Positions 1-8,278 are shown, counted from the first letter of the stretch. The stretch: 36,333 nucleotides of DNA from an uncultured Victivallales bacterium (GCA_903837355.1 CAILUI010000127.1:1-36333), one strand, 5' to 3'. Notes: generated from the letters alone by a model not told the origin. Numbers and translations: made by a program.

Positions 1-210
1 CACCCGCGCGTACCTTGGAGATGTACGGCCGCGTGCCCCCACGCGGCGCCTCCGAACCGTACGGTCGCGGGTGAGGGCACCCGCGCGTACCTTGGGGGTG
101 TACGGCCGCGTGCCCCCACGCGGCGCCTCCGAACCGTACGGTCGCGTGCCCCCACGCGGCGCCTCCGAACCGTACGGCCGCGTGCCCCCACGCGGCGCCT
201 GGTCGCGGGT
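1..210. repeat. Tandem GC-rich hairpin repeats (36-bp unit, 77-bp higher-order unit)
   Basis: A 36-bp unit that begins TACGGYCGCG and contains CCGCGTG-CCCC-CACGCGG (a 7-bp stem with a 4-base loop) occurs at 24-59, 101-136 and 137-172, with a shortened copy at 173-202. Bases 1-23 recur at 78-100, so the whole arrangement also repeats with a 77-bp period. Just beyond, near 242-256, lies another short hairpin, GAGGGC-GT-GCCCTC. Copies are contiguous and nearly identical, with no variable spacers. The block lies downstream of the aminotransferase gene on the minus strand. Nothing in it looks coding. Confidence 0.85.
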
Positions 211-253
211 GAGCGCACCCGCGTCTACTCCAGACCAGTACGAGGGCGTGCCC

Positions 254-1495
254 TCACACCGCGTAGGCGGCGGCCACTTTGCGTACCGCCGTCACGATGT
301 CCGCGATCTCACGCTCGCCGTAGTTCTCCTGGATGGCGATGTTGAAGTGTGTCTCCACCGCCTGGATGGCGTTGGCGATCCGTGCCTGCGGTTCGCGCGG
401 CCCGCGGTAGTCGCTGCACGTCCATGGGAAACCGCTGTTGCCGAACACCTTGCGCTCGCGGAACCAGGGGAACTCGGCGGGGATGGCGCGGTAACTGGGG
501 TTCACCGGTATGCCCTCGGCCGCCAGCGCCTGGCAATAGGTGGCCTTGTCGACCCGCACCGCTTCCGGCCGAAAGACCAGGCGCAGGAACCAGAAGCTGG
601 ACTGGCTGTCCGGCACCTGCCAGCCAACCTGGACCGCGGGGTGATCCGCGAGGGCGGCGCGGATGGCATTGCCCACCCGCACGCGGCCGGCGATGATGCC
701 CGGCAGCTTCTTCACCTGCGCGCTGCCGATCACTGCTGACAGATCATTGAGATTGCAGTTCAGGCCGGCGACCACGTTACCGCCCGCCGCGGCCAGGTTG
801 AAGGGCTTACCGCGGTCGGCGAAGCGCCGGCCTTGCCAGTGCAGGGCCTCGTTGCGGGTGAAGACGATGCCGCCCTGACCGCCGGTGCAGTGGTGCTTGC
901 CGAACATGGTGGAGAAGGCCGCGATATCGCCAAAGGTGCCGGCCAGCCTCCCCTTGTACAGGGTCCCGTGCGCCTGGGCGCAGTCCTCCACGACGTAGAG
1001 CCGGTGCCGCCGGGCCAGCGCCAACACCGGGTCGAGATCCACGGCATCGCCGGCGATGTGTGCCACCATGATGGCGCGGGTGCGCTCCGTAATCAGTGGC
1101 GCAATCTGCTCCGCGCAGGTGTTGTAGCTGCGCACGTCGGCATCGGCAACCACCGGCACCAGCCCCAGCAGCGCCACGGGCATGATCCCGCCGGGGTCGG
1201 TGATGGGCGGTACGATGACCTCGCTGAGGGCGTCGAGCTGCAGGGCACCCAGCGCGCAGTACACGGCGTTCGTGCCGCTGTTGACGGCATCGGCAAAGCC
1301 GCCGCCCAGGTACGCCGCAAAGTCCTGGTCATACTGCTGCTCGGCCGGGCCGCCGTAGCCAAAGGCGTGGCCCGAGGCGATGGCCTGATCGAACAGCGCC
1401 AGCGCCGCCGCGCGCTCCTCAGGCCCGATCAGGCCGCGGGCCGGGAACGGAGTCTGCCGCACTTTGGGGCCACCCGCAATCGCCAGGTTACTCAT
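254..1495 (-). CDS. DegT/DnrJ/EryC1/StrS-family PLP-dependent aminotransferase
   Basis: Aspartate-aminotransferase-fold enzyme of the family that transaminates keto-sugars and inososes using pyridoxal phosphate. Counting from the upstream ATG at 1501, the cofactor-binding acidic motif VVEDCAQAHG gives Asp173. The FGKHHCTGGQGG segment supplies the Schiff-base Lys202, at the position occupied by the family lysine. The ATG at 1495 is preferred because AGGGGG then sits 6 nt upstream; the ATG at 1501 directly abuts that motif. The length of about 413 residues is normal for the family. It is the last gene of a minus-strand run with an amidohydrolase and a Gfo/Idh/MocA dehydrogenase. That pairing with an inositol/sugar-type dehydrogenase suggests amino-sugar or aminocyclitol chemistry. 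The actual substrate cannot be read from the sequence. Confidence 0.9.
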   Translation of the reverse strand: MSNLAIAGGPKVRQTPFPARGLIGPEERAAALALFDQAIASGHAFGYGGPAEQQYDQDFAAYLGGGFADAVNSGTNAVYCALGALQLDALSEVIVPPITDPGGIMPVALLGLVPVVADADVRSYNTCAEQIAPLITERTRAIMVAHIAGDAVDLDPVLALARRHRLYVVEDCAQAHGTLYKGRLAGTFGDIAAFSTMFGKHHCTGGQGGIVFTRNEALHWQGRRFADRGKPFNLAAAGGNVVAGLNCNLNDLSAVIGSAQVKKLPGIIAGRVRVGNAIRAALADHPAVQVGWQVPDSQSSFWFLRLVFRPEAVRVDKATYCQALAAEGIPVNPSYRAIPAEFPWFRERKVFGNSGFPWTCSDYRGPREPQARIANAIQAVETHFNIAIQENYGEREIADIVTAVRKVAAAYAV

Positions 1496-1552
1496 CCGCA
1501 TCCCCCTGCCATGGACAACTTCCCGAGGGGCGGCTATGGCGCCGCCTAACCG

Positions 1553-2437
1553 TTACTTCGTGACCAATCGCGCCGCGTTCAAGTGGTAGATCTTCTCCAG
1601 CACCGTCTCACCCAATTGCAGCTTGTCCAGCACGTCCATCTGCTGCCGATCAAAGAAGTCGCGGCCGAAGAGCACACGGTCCTGAAACTCCTCGCAGAAG
1701 CGCCGCCCGTGGTCCAGATCGCGACCGATACCGTTGGCGCCGCTGCCGGCAGAGATGTCGCAATGGAGGTTCGGGCAGCGCCGCAGCACCTCGACCAGTT
1801 GCCCCGCCGCGGTCACGGGGCCGGTCGGGTAGGCGGATGGATCCAGGTCGCAATCGGCGCTCATCTCGCGCCAGAAGCCCGGCCCGTGCCCGATGAACGC
1901 CGTGTCCGGGCACAGCCGGCAGATCGTCTCGATCACCCGCAGGTCGCCACCGTACCATTCGACCCAGGAGGTGACGCTCTTGGCCTGCTCCTCGACCGCC
2001 GACGGGGCGCACTGCAGGTGGAACAGCACCGGCGTGCCCAGTTTGCCACAGAGGCGGTACATGGCAATGGCATCGGGATCGTCGAAACGCAGGCGGCACT
2101 TCAGCTCGCCGTAGACGCGGATGCGGTGGATCTCGACGGCAGCCTGGAAGCGCGCCCGCGCCCAGCGATCCCGCGGGTCGGGTGCCCAGCCACCGATGAA
2201 ACGGTCGGGGTACCGCCGGACCCCATCCAGCACCAGGTCCAGTGGCGCCGCGACGCCGCGTGGGTCCATGAAGCGGTAGTAGTCCGGACAGGCCTGTTCG
2301 TACTCCTTCTGCGAAATGTCCCACGCCAGCAGCCAGGTCGTCGCGATCCCGTGCTCGTCCATGTTGCGCACCAGCGCATCCACGTCATGCCCATGCCAGT
2401 TGGGGTGGTTGTGACAATCGATGATGGTGCGCGCCAT
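1553..2437 (-). CDS. Amidohydrolase-2 family metal-dependent hydrolase
   Basis: A 294-residue TIM-barrel hydrolase of the amidohydrolase superfamily. The expected metal-binding features are visible in order: the HxH motif in IIDCHNHPNW (His9, His11), His140 in VLFHLQ, His184 in FIGHGPGFW and the late aspartate Asp260 in VLFGRDFFD. There is no signal peptide, so it should act in the cytoplasm. Family members hydrolyse or decarboxylate cyclic and aromatic acids, lactones and related substrates; the substrate here is unknown. It lies between the dehydrogenase gene (70 bp upstream) and the aminotransferase gene (57 bp downstream), all on the minus strand, which fits co-transcription in one small catabolic or modification pathway. 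Start is the ATG at 2437. Confidence 0.88.
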   Translation of the reverse strand: MARTIIDCHNHPNWHGHDVDALVRNMDEHGIATTWLLAWDISQKEYEQACPDYYRFMDPRGVAAPLDLVLDGVRRYPDRFIGGWAPDPRDRWARARFQAAVEIHRIRVYGELKCRLRFDDPDAIAMYRLCGKLGTPVLFHLQCAPSAVEEQAKSVTSWVEWYGGDLRVIETICRLCPDTAFIGHGPGFWREMSADCDLDPSAYPTGPVTAAGQLVEVLRRCPNLHCDISAGSGANGIGRDLDHGRRFCEEFQDRVLFGRDFFDRQQMDVLDKLQLGETVLEKIYHLNAARLVTK

Positions 2438-2507
2438 GTATCGGCCTCCACTCGACGGTCCCCGTCGCCGTCGCTATCGCGATCTGTCGTTCCTGCCGTC
2501 GTCACGA

Positions 2508-3491
2508 TCACGCTGTGACAGTGGCCAGGTCAACGCTGGTCCCGCTGTGCGCCGAGGCCTGTGCCGCCAGCACCAGGCGCAAGACGGCGCGGGCCCGAGC
2601 CGCGGTCACCAGCGGCTCACGGCCTTCCAGGATACAGCGGATGAAGTGCTGCTCGCAGCTCTCGTCCGAGATCGCGAGCCCGAGGTCGGGCGCTACCCCG
2701 GGATCGAGGTCCAGCTCGTCGCGGCCTTCAAGCTGCAGATGCACGCGGCCGGAGGGATCGGCCAGCAGGCAGCCCTTGGTACCGACCACCCCAAAGCTGC
2801 TACTTGCGATCGACGCACCCCAGGAGCAGTCGGAAGCGCCCATGCCCTGCTCAAACACCACCAGCACCTGCGCGTGCTCGTCGGCACGGCTGTCCTCATG
2901 CACCCGGTCCACCTGGGCAAACACCGTGCGCGGCGCTCCGCCAAACCACAGCAGCAGGTCCAGATCGTGGCTCTGGAAATCCAGCATCACGCCGCCGCTC
3001 AGGCGCTGGTCGCCATACCAGGTCGGCCGCATGTCGGCGGGCCGGTAGCGCCGCGTCCAGACATTCACCAGACGCCCGAGATCGCCCCGCGCAAACAGCG
3101 CCTCAGCCAAGCGGTAGGGATGCCAGAAGTGCAGCGGATAGCAGAAGGCGTTCCTGACCCCGGCCCGCGCGATCGCCGCGCTGTAGCGGTCCGCCGTCGC
3201 CAGGTCCAACGCGATCGGTTTCTCGGAGAAGACGTGTTTGCCGGCCGCGGCGCACTCGACCACGATGTCGCAGCGTTCCCAGGGCCGCGTCGCATCCCAG
3301 ATCACGTCGGCCTTGTCCAGCAGGGCACGATAGTCCGTGAACGCTGGCACCCCGTACGCTGCCGACAGGCGGCTGGCGCGCTCCTCGATAAGATCGCACA
3401 CCCCCACCAGTTCGACCGCGGGCATGGCCTTGAGCTTGGCCGCATGCCCCGTACCCCGGTTGCCACACCCGACAATGCCGACCTTGAGCAT
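2508..3491 (-). CDS. Gfo/Idh/MocA-family NAD(P)-dependent oxidoreductase
   Basis: A 327-residue sugar/cyclitol dehydrogenase-type protein. The N-terminal Rossmann motif is VGIVGCGNRGTG (residues 4-15). The family lysine lies in FSEKPIAL (EKP at 90-92), and the C-terminal substrate-domain signature appears as GGVMLDFQSHDLDLL. I placed the start at the ATG at 3491, because the Rossmann strand begins immediately there; the longer reading to 3560 adds 23 residues with no family resemblance. A purine-rich AAGGGGG lies just upstream. It is the first gene of the minus-strand run with the amidohydrolase and the DegT aminotransferase. A perfect palindrome at 3592-3607 lies about 100 bp upstream. Confidence 0.9.
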   Translation of the reverse strand: MLKVGIVGCGNRGTGHAAKLKAMPAVELVGVCDLIEERASRLSAAYGVPAFTDYRALLDKADVIWDATRPWERCDIVVECAAAGKHVFSEKPIALDLATADRYSAAIARAGVRNAFCYPLHFWHPYRLAEALFARGDLGRLVNVWTRRYRPADMRPTWYGDQRLSGGVMLDFQSHDLDLLLWFGGAPRTVFAQVDRVHEDSRADEHAQVLVVFEQGMGASDCSWGASIASSSFGVVGTKGCLLADPSGRVHLQLEGRDELDLDPGVAPDLGLAISDESCEQHFIRCILEGREPLVTAARARAVLRLVLAAQASAHSGTSVDLATVTA

Positions 3492-3591
3492 ACCACGCCC
3501 CCTTGCGCCGACGACACTGCAGACGTCGGCCAAGGTAATGCAGCGGCGGCCCACGGTCAACGACCGCTGCCACGGCCGGGGAGATAGTCAG

Positions 3592-3607
3592 GTTCTGCCG
3601 GCAGAAC
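3592..3607. promoter_or_regulatory. Perfect 16-bp palindrome, candidate operator
   Basis: GTTCTGCCGGCAGAAC is an uninterrupted perfect palindrome in the gap between the divergent dehydrogenase (minus) and pterin dehydratase (plus) genes. On the minus strand a weak promoter-like pair overlaps it: TTGTTC, 17 bp, TATCTC. Size and symmetry resemble LacI/GntR-type operators, but no regulator gene lies nearby. Regulation is an inference from symmetry and position. Confidence 0.4.
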
Positions 3608-3683
3608 AACGTGCAGCGCCCGCGTGTCAATAAGACGATGCCGACGGTACAGTTGAGGATCGCCAGCAACCGGAGACGCCCCG

Positions 3684-4025
3684 ATGGCCAACGCCTGCGA
3701 ACTCAGTAACCGCGACTGCGTGCCCTGCCGGGGCGGCGTGCCCGCCTTGGCGACGGACGCCGTCAGCCGGCTGGCCCAGCAACTGGGCGGAGGCTGGCAG
3801 GTCGTGAACGACCACCATCTGCTCAAAGAATTCCGCTTCAAGAACTTCCGCGATGCGCTCGGGTTCACCAACCGCATCGGCGAGATCAGCGAGCAGCAGG
3901 GGCACCATCCCGACCTACAGCTCGCCTGGGGCCGCGTCGTGGTGACGCTCTATACCCACAAGGTCAACGGCTTAACCGAGAGCGATTTCATCCTGGCGGC
4001 CAAGTTCGACCAGGCCGTAGGTTAG
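3684..4025 (+). CDS. Pterin-4-alpha-carbinolamine dehydratase (PCD/DCoH, PhhB-like)
   Basis: A 113-residue protein that matches the small PCD family. It dehydrates 4a-hydroxytetrahydrobiopterin, recycling the pterin cofactor used by aromatic amino-acid hydroxylases. The family core is clear: WQVVNDHHLLKEFRFKNF, then the active-site segment EQQGHHPDLQLAWGRVVVTLYTHKVNGLTESDF with the paired histidines followed by PDL. The Cys-containing N-terminus (about 20 residues) is typical of many bacterial members. GGAG is about 8 nt before the ATG. No phenylalanine hydroxylase gene lies in the window, so its partner is unknown. The glycosidase-like gene starts only 30 bp downstream and may share its transcript. 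Confidence 0.93.
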   Translation: MANACELSNRDCVPCRGGVPALATDAVSRLAQQLGGGWQVVNDHHLLKEFRFKNFRDALGFTNRIGEISEQQGHHPDLQLAWGRVVVTLYTHKVNGLTESDFILAAKFDQAVG

Positions 4026-4055
4026 AGGCGTTTCCACGTCGGAGCACTGCACCCC

Positions 4056-6596
4056 ATGCGCTACGCCCCTCCCCTTCTGCTGGCCCTGCTCGCGCTGCCC
4101 CTCGGCGCTGCCGAGCCCCTGCCCCTGACCGACGCCGTGACTCCCGCTGCGCAGAGCCTGGACTGCGGGCAGAGCGTGACCCTGAACCTGCCGCCGCTCC
4201 CAGCCCGGGCTGGGCAGGTGCTGGTGCTCGGCTTCCGCGCTTACGTGAAAGCAGCCGGACCCGGGGGCTGCAACTGGAATGCCGCGGTCGCCTTCAACGA
4301 CAGCGGCCTGGGGCGCTTCACCGGCACCGGGTCCGAACGGCTCATCGGACGGTCGCCCCTGTTGGAGTTGCGGGCCGGCAATCTGGCCTTTGGTGTGGCC
4401 AGCGGTGAAACGCTGATGGTCATGTTCGCGCGCGATGCTGACCAGGCCGACAGCATGACCGGCGACGACGTGGGGGGCACGTTCAACCTTGATGTCAGTG
4501 ACGTGGCGCGAGGCGTAGACGGCAACTCGCTCCGCTTCACGAATGGCTTCAAGGGACCGCCCGCGGAAGGGCTCGGCGCCCTGGTGGTTCAGGACCTGCG
4601 CGTCGGCTATCTGGACCGGGCGAAGTTGCCCCAGGTTTCCAGTCAGGCGCCGCCGCGCGGCGCCACTGCGGGCGGCATCGCGGTCGCTGGCCTGCGCCTG
4701 GCGCAAGCTCGCGGCGGCGGTTTCGTGGTGGGGGCGCCGGGGCGCCCGGAACTGCTGGTGGAGACGGCGCTGGGCATGGCCGCGGACACGCCCTCGGTCC
4801 TGCGTGCTGAAGACAGCCCCGCGGCCGACCGCGCGGGCCCGGCGCTGACGGCGACCGCCGTCGGCGAGACCGGCTTCAGGCTGACGGCCGTCTGGCCGCA
4901 GGTCAGCCTGGTCCGCACGCTGCAGATTCGGGACGGCCTGGTACACTGGCGCGAAACCTGGACGAACACGGGCAGCGCCACCCTCGGCGTGCCCCTCCGT
5001 CACCGCCTGTTCCTGCGCACGGGCGGCGCCCGCTTCCATGTGGGCGGCTCGCTGGACAATGCCTCGCTGGCCAGCTCCGCCGCGAACCCGACGCTGTTCC
5101 TGGAACCCAGCCAAGGCCTGGGCGCTGGCTACGGGATCACGGCCGAGAGCGACGAATGGCGGCTCCTGCACGCACTCCGGGCGCTTGGGCATGTCGGTGA
5201 GATCTACACCACCTGCCTGGCCCTGGCGCCGGGGAAGAGCCTGGACCTGGAAACGACGATCACGCCGGTGGCTGCCGGCGGCGGCTACTGGGGGTTCATC
5301 AACGCGCTCCGCCGGCGCTGGGGCATCAATGGCCCAACCATGGAGCGACCCATGTTCTGGGGCTACGCGCGCCAGCCCGGCAGCACCGACCCCGTCGAGC
5401 TGTTGCGGGGCTCCCTGGGACACCTCGGTCCGATCATCGCCGTCCTGGGCCCCTGGCAGCGCCTGGAACCGGACGCACGGGTGGTCCGGTCCGGGCTCTA
5501 CCCCAAGCTGCCGCCGGAAGCCCCGCGGACGCTGGGCAAGTGCCCCGACCTCGATGTGGACGCCTTCCTTACCTTCAAGCACCGCGAGGCCTACTGGGAC
5601 AGCCTCCTGGCCGAAACCCGCGCCCTGCGCGCGGCGGTGCCGGGAATCAAGGTCATCCAGATGACCCATCCGGCCATGGAGTGTATCTACCGGCCGCTGG
5701 AGGCGAAGTGGCCGATCGCCGCCGACGGCGTCAAGACCAGCACCGGCGAGACCTTCGGCGCCGATAACTACAGCCAGGCCTGGGTCGGGGATGAGATGAT
5801 GGCCAAAGACTGGGCCGTGCTCTACTACGTACCGCATCCCGGCTCAGCCCAGATGCGGGCGTATATCGCGTCGGCGGAACGCGCCCTGGACGAAGGCAAG
5901 CTCGACGGCATGTACTCCGACGAGTTCTCCTGGGCCTTCACCGGACGCGCCTACAGCCGCTACGACTACAGCCGCTGGGACGGCTTCTCGGCCGACCTCG
6001 ACGAGACCGGGAAGGTCGTGGCGCTCAAGGCCGATGCCGGCAAAGTGACCGAGGCCTGCCAGACCGCCCTGCTGCAGGCCTGCCTCTCCCGCGGCAAGTT
6101 CTTCCTGGGCAACGGCGGGTCGTGCCTGCGCAGCATTCAAAACCTGCCGCAGCAGCGCTTCATCGAGGGCGGCAATGGCCCCACCTGGGCCGGTCAGGGG
6201 CACCTCTCGGCCGTACCCCTGATCCTCGGCAACATGGGCGACGAAAAGACCACCGCCGGCGTCTTCGCCAGTGTCCGTCAGTGCCTGGCCTACGGCAGTA
6301 TCTACTCACCCACGGCAGTGAATCTGCTGCTGACGGGCGCTGACAACTTCGTCAGCAAGCTATACCCGATCACGGTCGTCGAGCTCGGGCCTGGCTTCGT
6401 GATCGGCAGGGAGCGGGTCATCACCACGGTCAGCCGCTCCTTCGCCTGGCCCGACGGCGCCGCGGCGGTAACGTTCTACCGCTACGACAAAGCCGGCACG
6501 CGCCTGCCCGCAGAGGCCGACCTGGCCCTGGCGGCCGGTCAGCCCCTCGCGGTACAGGTACCGGAAGGTGGCCTGGTCATCGCCGAAGCGAAGTGA
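4056..6596 (+). CDS. Exported glycosidase-like protein of unrecognised family
   Basis: An 846-residue protein with a clear Sec signal peptide (MRYAPPLLLALLALPLGA, then AEPLPL). The first ~400 residues look like beta-sandwich repeats. From about residue 400 the composition changes to a TIM-barrel-like region: GYWGFINALRRRWGI, RPMFWGYARQ, a glycine-rich middle, and the acidic motif LDGMYSDEFSWAF with Asp622 and Glu623, which resembles a barrel strand ending in catalytic carboxylates. A short C-terminal beta domain follows (TFYRYDKAGTRLP onward). I cannot assign it to a numbered glycoside hydrolase family, so enzyme activity is inferred from architecture. GGAG lies about 11 nt before the ATG. 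Confidence 0.8.
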   Translation: MRYAPPLLLALLALPLGAAEPLPLTDAVTPAAQSLDCGQSVTLNLPPLPARAGQVLVLGFRAYVKAAGPGGCNWNAAVAFNDSGLGRFTGTGSERLIGRSPLLELRAGNLAFGVASGETLMVMFARDADQADSMTGDDVGGTFNLDVSDVARGVDGNSLRFTNGFKGPPAEGLGALVVQDLRVGYLDRAKLPQVSSQAPPRGATAGGIAVAGLRLAQARGGGFVVGAPGRPELLVETALGMAADTPSVLRAEDSPAADRAGPALTATAVGETGFRLTAVWPQVSLVRTLQIRDGLVHWRETWTNTGSATLGVPLRHRLFLRTGGARFHVGGSLDNASLASSAANPTLFLEPSQGLGAGYGITAESDEWRLLHALRALGHVGEIYTTCLALAPGKSLDLETTITPVAAGGGYWGFINALRRRWGINGPTMERPMFWGYARQPGSTDPVELLRGSLGHLGPIIAVLGPWQRLEPDARVVRSGLYPKLPPEAPRTLGKCPDLDVDAFLTFKHREAYWDSLLAETRALRAAVPGIKVIQMTHPAMECIYRPLEAKWPIAADGVKTSTGETFGADNYSQAWVGDEMMAKDWAVLYYVPHPGSAQMRAYIASAERALDEGKLDGMYSDEFSWAFTGRAYSRYDYSRWDGFSADLDETGKVVALKADAGKVTEACQTALLQACLSRGKFFLGNGGSCLRSIQNLPQQRFIEGGNGPTWAGQGHLSAVPLILGNMGDEKTTAGVFASVRQCLAYGSIYSPTAVNLLLTGADNFVSKLYPITVVELGPGFVIGRERVITTVSRSFAWPDGAAAVTFYRYDKAGTRLPAEADLALAAGQPLAVQVPEGGLVIAEAK

Positions 6597-6662
6597 CGGC
6601 GCCGGTGGCCGGGCACTCGGCTGGAGGGCGAAGCTCCCCGGGGCCGTATGCCCCGCTGAGCC

Positions 6663-6683
6663 ATGGCCGCGGCTCGCGGCCAT
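6663..6683. repeat. 9-bp-arm hairpin, intergenic palindrome
   Basis: ATGGCCGCG and CGCGGCCAT are perfect inverted arms around a 3-base loop, 67 bp after the glycosidase-like gene. There is no T-tract, so it is not a classic terminator. The surrounding bases 6618-6680 (CTGGAGGGCGAAGCTCC, then further GC inverted segments) look like one of the intergenic hairpin cassettes that also occur elsewhere in the window. It may stabilise the 3' end of the upstream mRNA; this is not demonstrated. Confidence 0.5.
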
Positions 6684-6735
6684 TCCGGGGTACCGGCTCA
6701 CCGTCCGCCGCGGCGGACGGGACCTGCGCAACGGC

Positions 6736-6882
6736 TCAACCGCCCAGCCCCAGGACTCCGCGCAACTGCGCCAGCGTCGACTTCCCACACTGGCGCGGAC
6801 CGATCAATGCCACCACCGGATTGCGCCCCAGCGCACGCTCCAAGCGTTGCCTATAGGCGTCTCTTGGGATCGGATTCATCAT
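6736..6882 (-). pseudogene. Truncated N-terminus of an AAA/DUF4143 ATPase
   Basis: A 48-codon reading frame beginning MMNPIPRDAYRQRLERAL, running through VVALIGPRQCGKSTLAQ and stopping after LRGVLGLGG. This is the typical start of AAA_14/DUF4143 proteins: an N-terminal helix followed by the first beta strand and a Walker A loop (GPRQCGKST). The stop follows shortly after Walker A. The following sequence (towards lower coordinates) holds hairpins, not the Walker B or DUF4143 domains, so this is a remnant. It belongs to a different branch from the intact ATPase gene at 7103-8278, whose Walker A is GARQVGKTT. Confidence 0.7.
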
Positions 6883-6910
6883 TGAAGTATGTGCGACGAC
6901 CGCTCATTTT

Positions 6911-7024
6911 TCAAGCATTGCGCCGAGTGCACACCGCTCGGTTGGATGCGACCAGCTCTGCCAACGACGCGTGGAGCGCCTTGGCCACCAGTTCCGTCAA
7001 CAGCTCGCGTACCGCGTCATCCAT
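6911..7024 (-). pseudogene. Short remnant sharing its 5' end with the SUMF1 upstream ORF
   Basis: A 37-codon frame starting MDDAVRELLTELVAK, then diverging and stopping. Its leader and first 15 codons are nearly the same as those of the ORF at 9522-9665 (MDNAVGKLLTELVAK), including the shared GGACCGATAGCCCGATGGA around the start codon. This shows a duplicated gene start. It follows the intact DUF4143 gene by 79 bp on the same strand. Most likely it is a decayed paralogue of the gene that precedes the SUMF1 domain; a short functional peptide cannot be excluded. Confidence 0.5.
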
Positions 7025-7050
7025 CGGGCTATCGGTCCTTACCGTGAGGC
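6983..7050. repeat. Duplicated 68-bp segment, copy 1 (pairs with 9624-9691)
   Basis: This segment aligns without gaps to 9624-9691, with roughly nine differences in 68 positions. It contains the start codon and leader of a minus-strand reading frame. Conservation extends upstream of the ATG as well as into the coding part. In both places the segment lies just downstream of a DUF4143 gene or fragment on the minus strand, so a larger unit may have been duplicated. Confidence 0.8.
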
Positions 7051-7102
7051 CGTGGAGTGAGTGCAGGGCCAGGAAGCGCGGGCTGGTCCCCGTTGTTCCG
7101 CG

Positions 7103-8278
7103 TCAGCCGGCCTGGAGAAGGTCGGCAACGAAGGGGTTGTCCGGACCCAGGATTTCGACCTTGACGCCGTAGGCGGAACGAAAGGCGGCGCTCCCGGCGC
7201 GGCGTGGGTGCCACTTGGTCTCGAAAGCGCACAGGCCGGTCTCGGCCTTGACCACCAGGTCCACTTCCGCCTGCGTGCGCGACCGCCAGAAGAACAGCTC
7301 ACAGGGCGAACCGAGTAGGGCGTTGCGTTTCGCCATCTCGGCAATCACCCAGTTCTCCCACAGGGGGCCGATGTCGGGGCGGAATTCCTCTGCCGAGAAT
7401 GCGTTGAGCAAGGCGTTGCGGATGCCGGTGTCCCAGAAGAACACCTTCTGGCTCTTTGAGATCTCCTTGCGCGGGTTGGTGCTGAAGGCCGGCAGTCGGA
7501 AAATGACGAACGTCTGTTCGAGGAGAGCCAGGTAGCGCTCGACCGTGGGGCGCCCCATCTGCAGTTGCGTGGCCAGCTCGTTCACGGAGACCTCACTGCC
7601 CGCCTGATGCGCAAGCAGGAGCAGGAGGCGGCGGATCAGGTCGGGAGTCTTCACCAGGCATGTCTGCAGGATGTCTTTCCAGAGGTAGTCCGAACTGAGT
7701 TCGCGCAGCAGACGACGCGGGTCCGCCGAAAGCACCACCTCCGGGTAGCTGCCGAAGGCCAGCCGCTGGAGCAGAAAGGCCCGTAAAGGCGCGGCGAAAT
7801 GCTGGCGCAACGTCGCGCGGTCGAAGCTGGACTGGCCCCAGTCCTGGGACTGCAGCGCCTCAGCGAACAGCAGCGGCGGCAGGACCAGCTTGTGGTTGCG
7901 CCCGGTCAGGCTTTCCGCCGTCTGGTCGAGAAGATCAAGGGAAGAGGAACCGAGAAGCAGGATGCGAGTGGGCACCTTGGCGTCGTGCCAGCCCTTTACG
8001 ATCCGCGCCGTCTCGGGCAGGCGCTGGGCCTCGTCGAGCACCAGCACCCGGGGCGCGCCGAGGGAGCGCAGCGCCTCCAACGGCGGCAACGAAGCCGCCG
8101 CCAGGAAACGCGCCTTGTCGATCTCCACATCGAAGTTGAGGAACTCGACGCCCTCGCCCTGTAGCACCTGCTCGACGAGAGTGGTCTTCCCAACCTGGCG
8201 GGCGCCCAAAACGAGGGTCACCTTGCCGCTGGCGAGGGCTTTCCGCAGATCGTCTTCCGCCTGCCGCTTGATGTACAT
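7103..8278 (-). CDS. AAA_14 / DUF4143 ATPase
   Basis: A P-loop ATPase fused to a C-terminal nuclease-like domain, a very common but poorly understood bacterial family. Seen in order: Walker A GARQVGKTTL near the N-terminus, Walker B VLVLDEAQRL, the sensor-like RILLLGSSSLDLL, a winged-helix segment (ELATQLQMGRPTVERYLALLEQT), and the DUF4143 core ending in AEVDLVVKAE then FETKW. That last pair is a D...ExK arrangement like PD-(D/E)xK nucleases. Start ATG at 8278 is chosen because a promoter-like pair places transcription initiation at or beside it, implying a leaderless mRNA; an in-frame ATG at 8299 lies inside that promoter. Length is about 391 residues, normal for the family. It may belong to a mobile or defence-type island. 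Confidence 0.9.
   Translation of the reverse strand: MYIKRQAEDDLRKALASGKVTLVLGARQVGKTTLVEQVLQGEGVEFLNFDVEIDKARFLAAASLPPLEALRSLGAPRVLVLDEAQRLPETARIVKGWHDAKVPTRILLLGSSSLDLLDQTAESLTGRNHKLVLPPLLFAEALQSQDWGQSSFDRATLRQHFAAPLRAFLLQRLAFGSYPEVVLSADPRRLLRELSSDYLWKDILQTCLVKTPDLIRRLLLLLAHQAGSEVSVNELATQLQMGRPTVERYLALLEQTFVIFRLPAFSTNPRKEISKSQKVFFWDTGIRNALLNAFSAEEFRPDIGPLWENWVIAEMAKRNALLGSPCELFFWRSRTQAEVDLVVKAETGLCAFETKWHPRRAGSAAFRSAYGVKVEILGPDNPFVADLLQAG

Noticed and set aside
1..210. CRISPR array
   Set aside because: The 36-bp units are contiguous with no unique spacers, and no cas gene is present.
3600..3640. TTGACA at 3632-3627 (minus strand) as -35 of the dehydrogenase promoter
   Set aside because: The hexamer is perfect but no acceptable -10 box lies 16-18 bp downstream.
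3972..5837. A 621-codon open frame on the minus strand opposite the glycosidase-like gene
   Set aside because: It is a GC-rich antisense shadow: no family features, low-complexity Arg/Gln/Gly composition, and the opposite strand has a signal peptide and domain structure.
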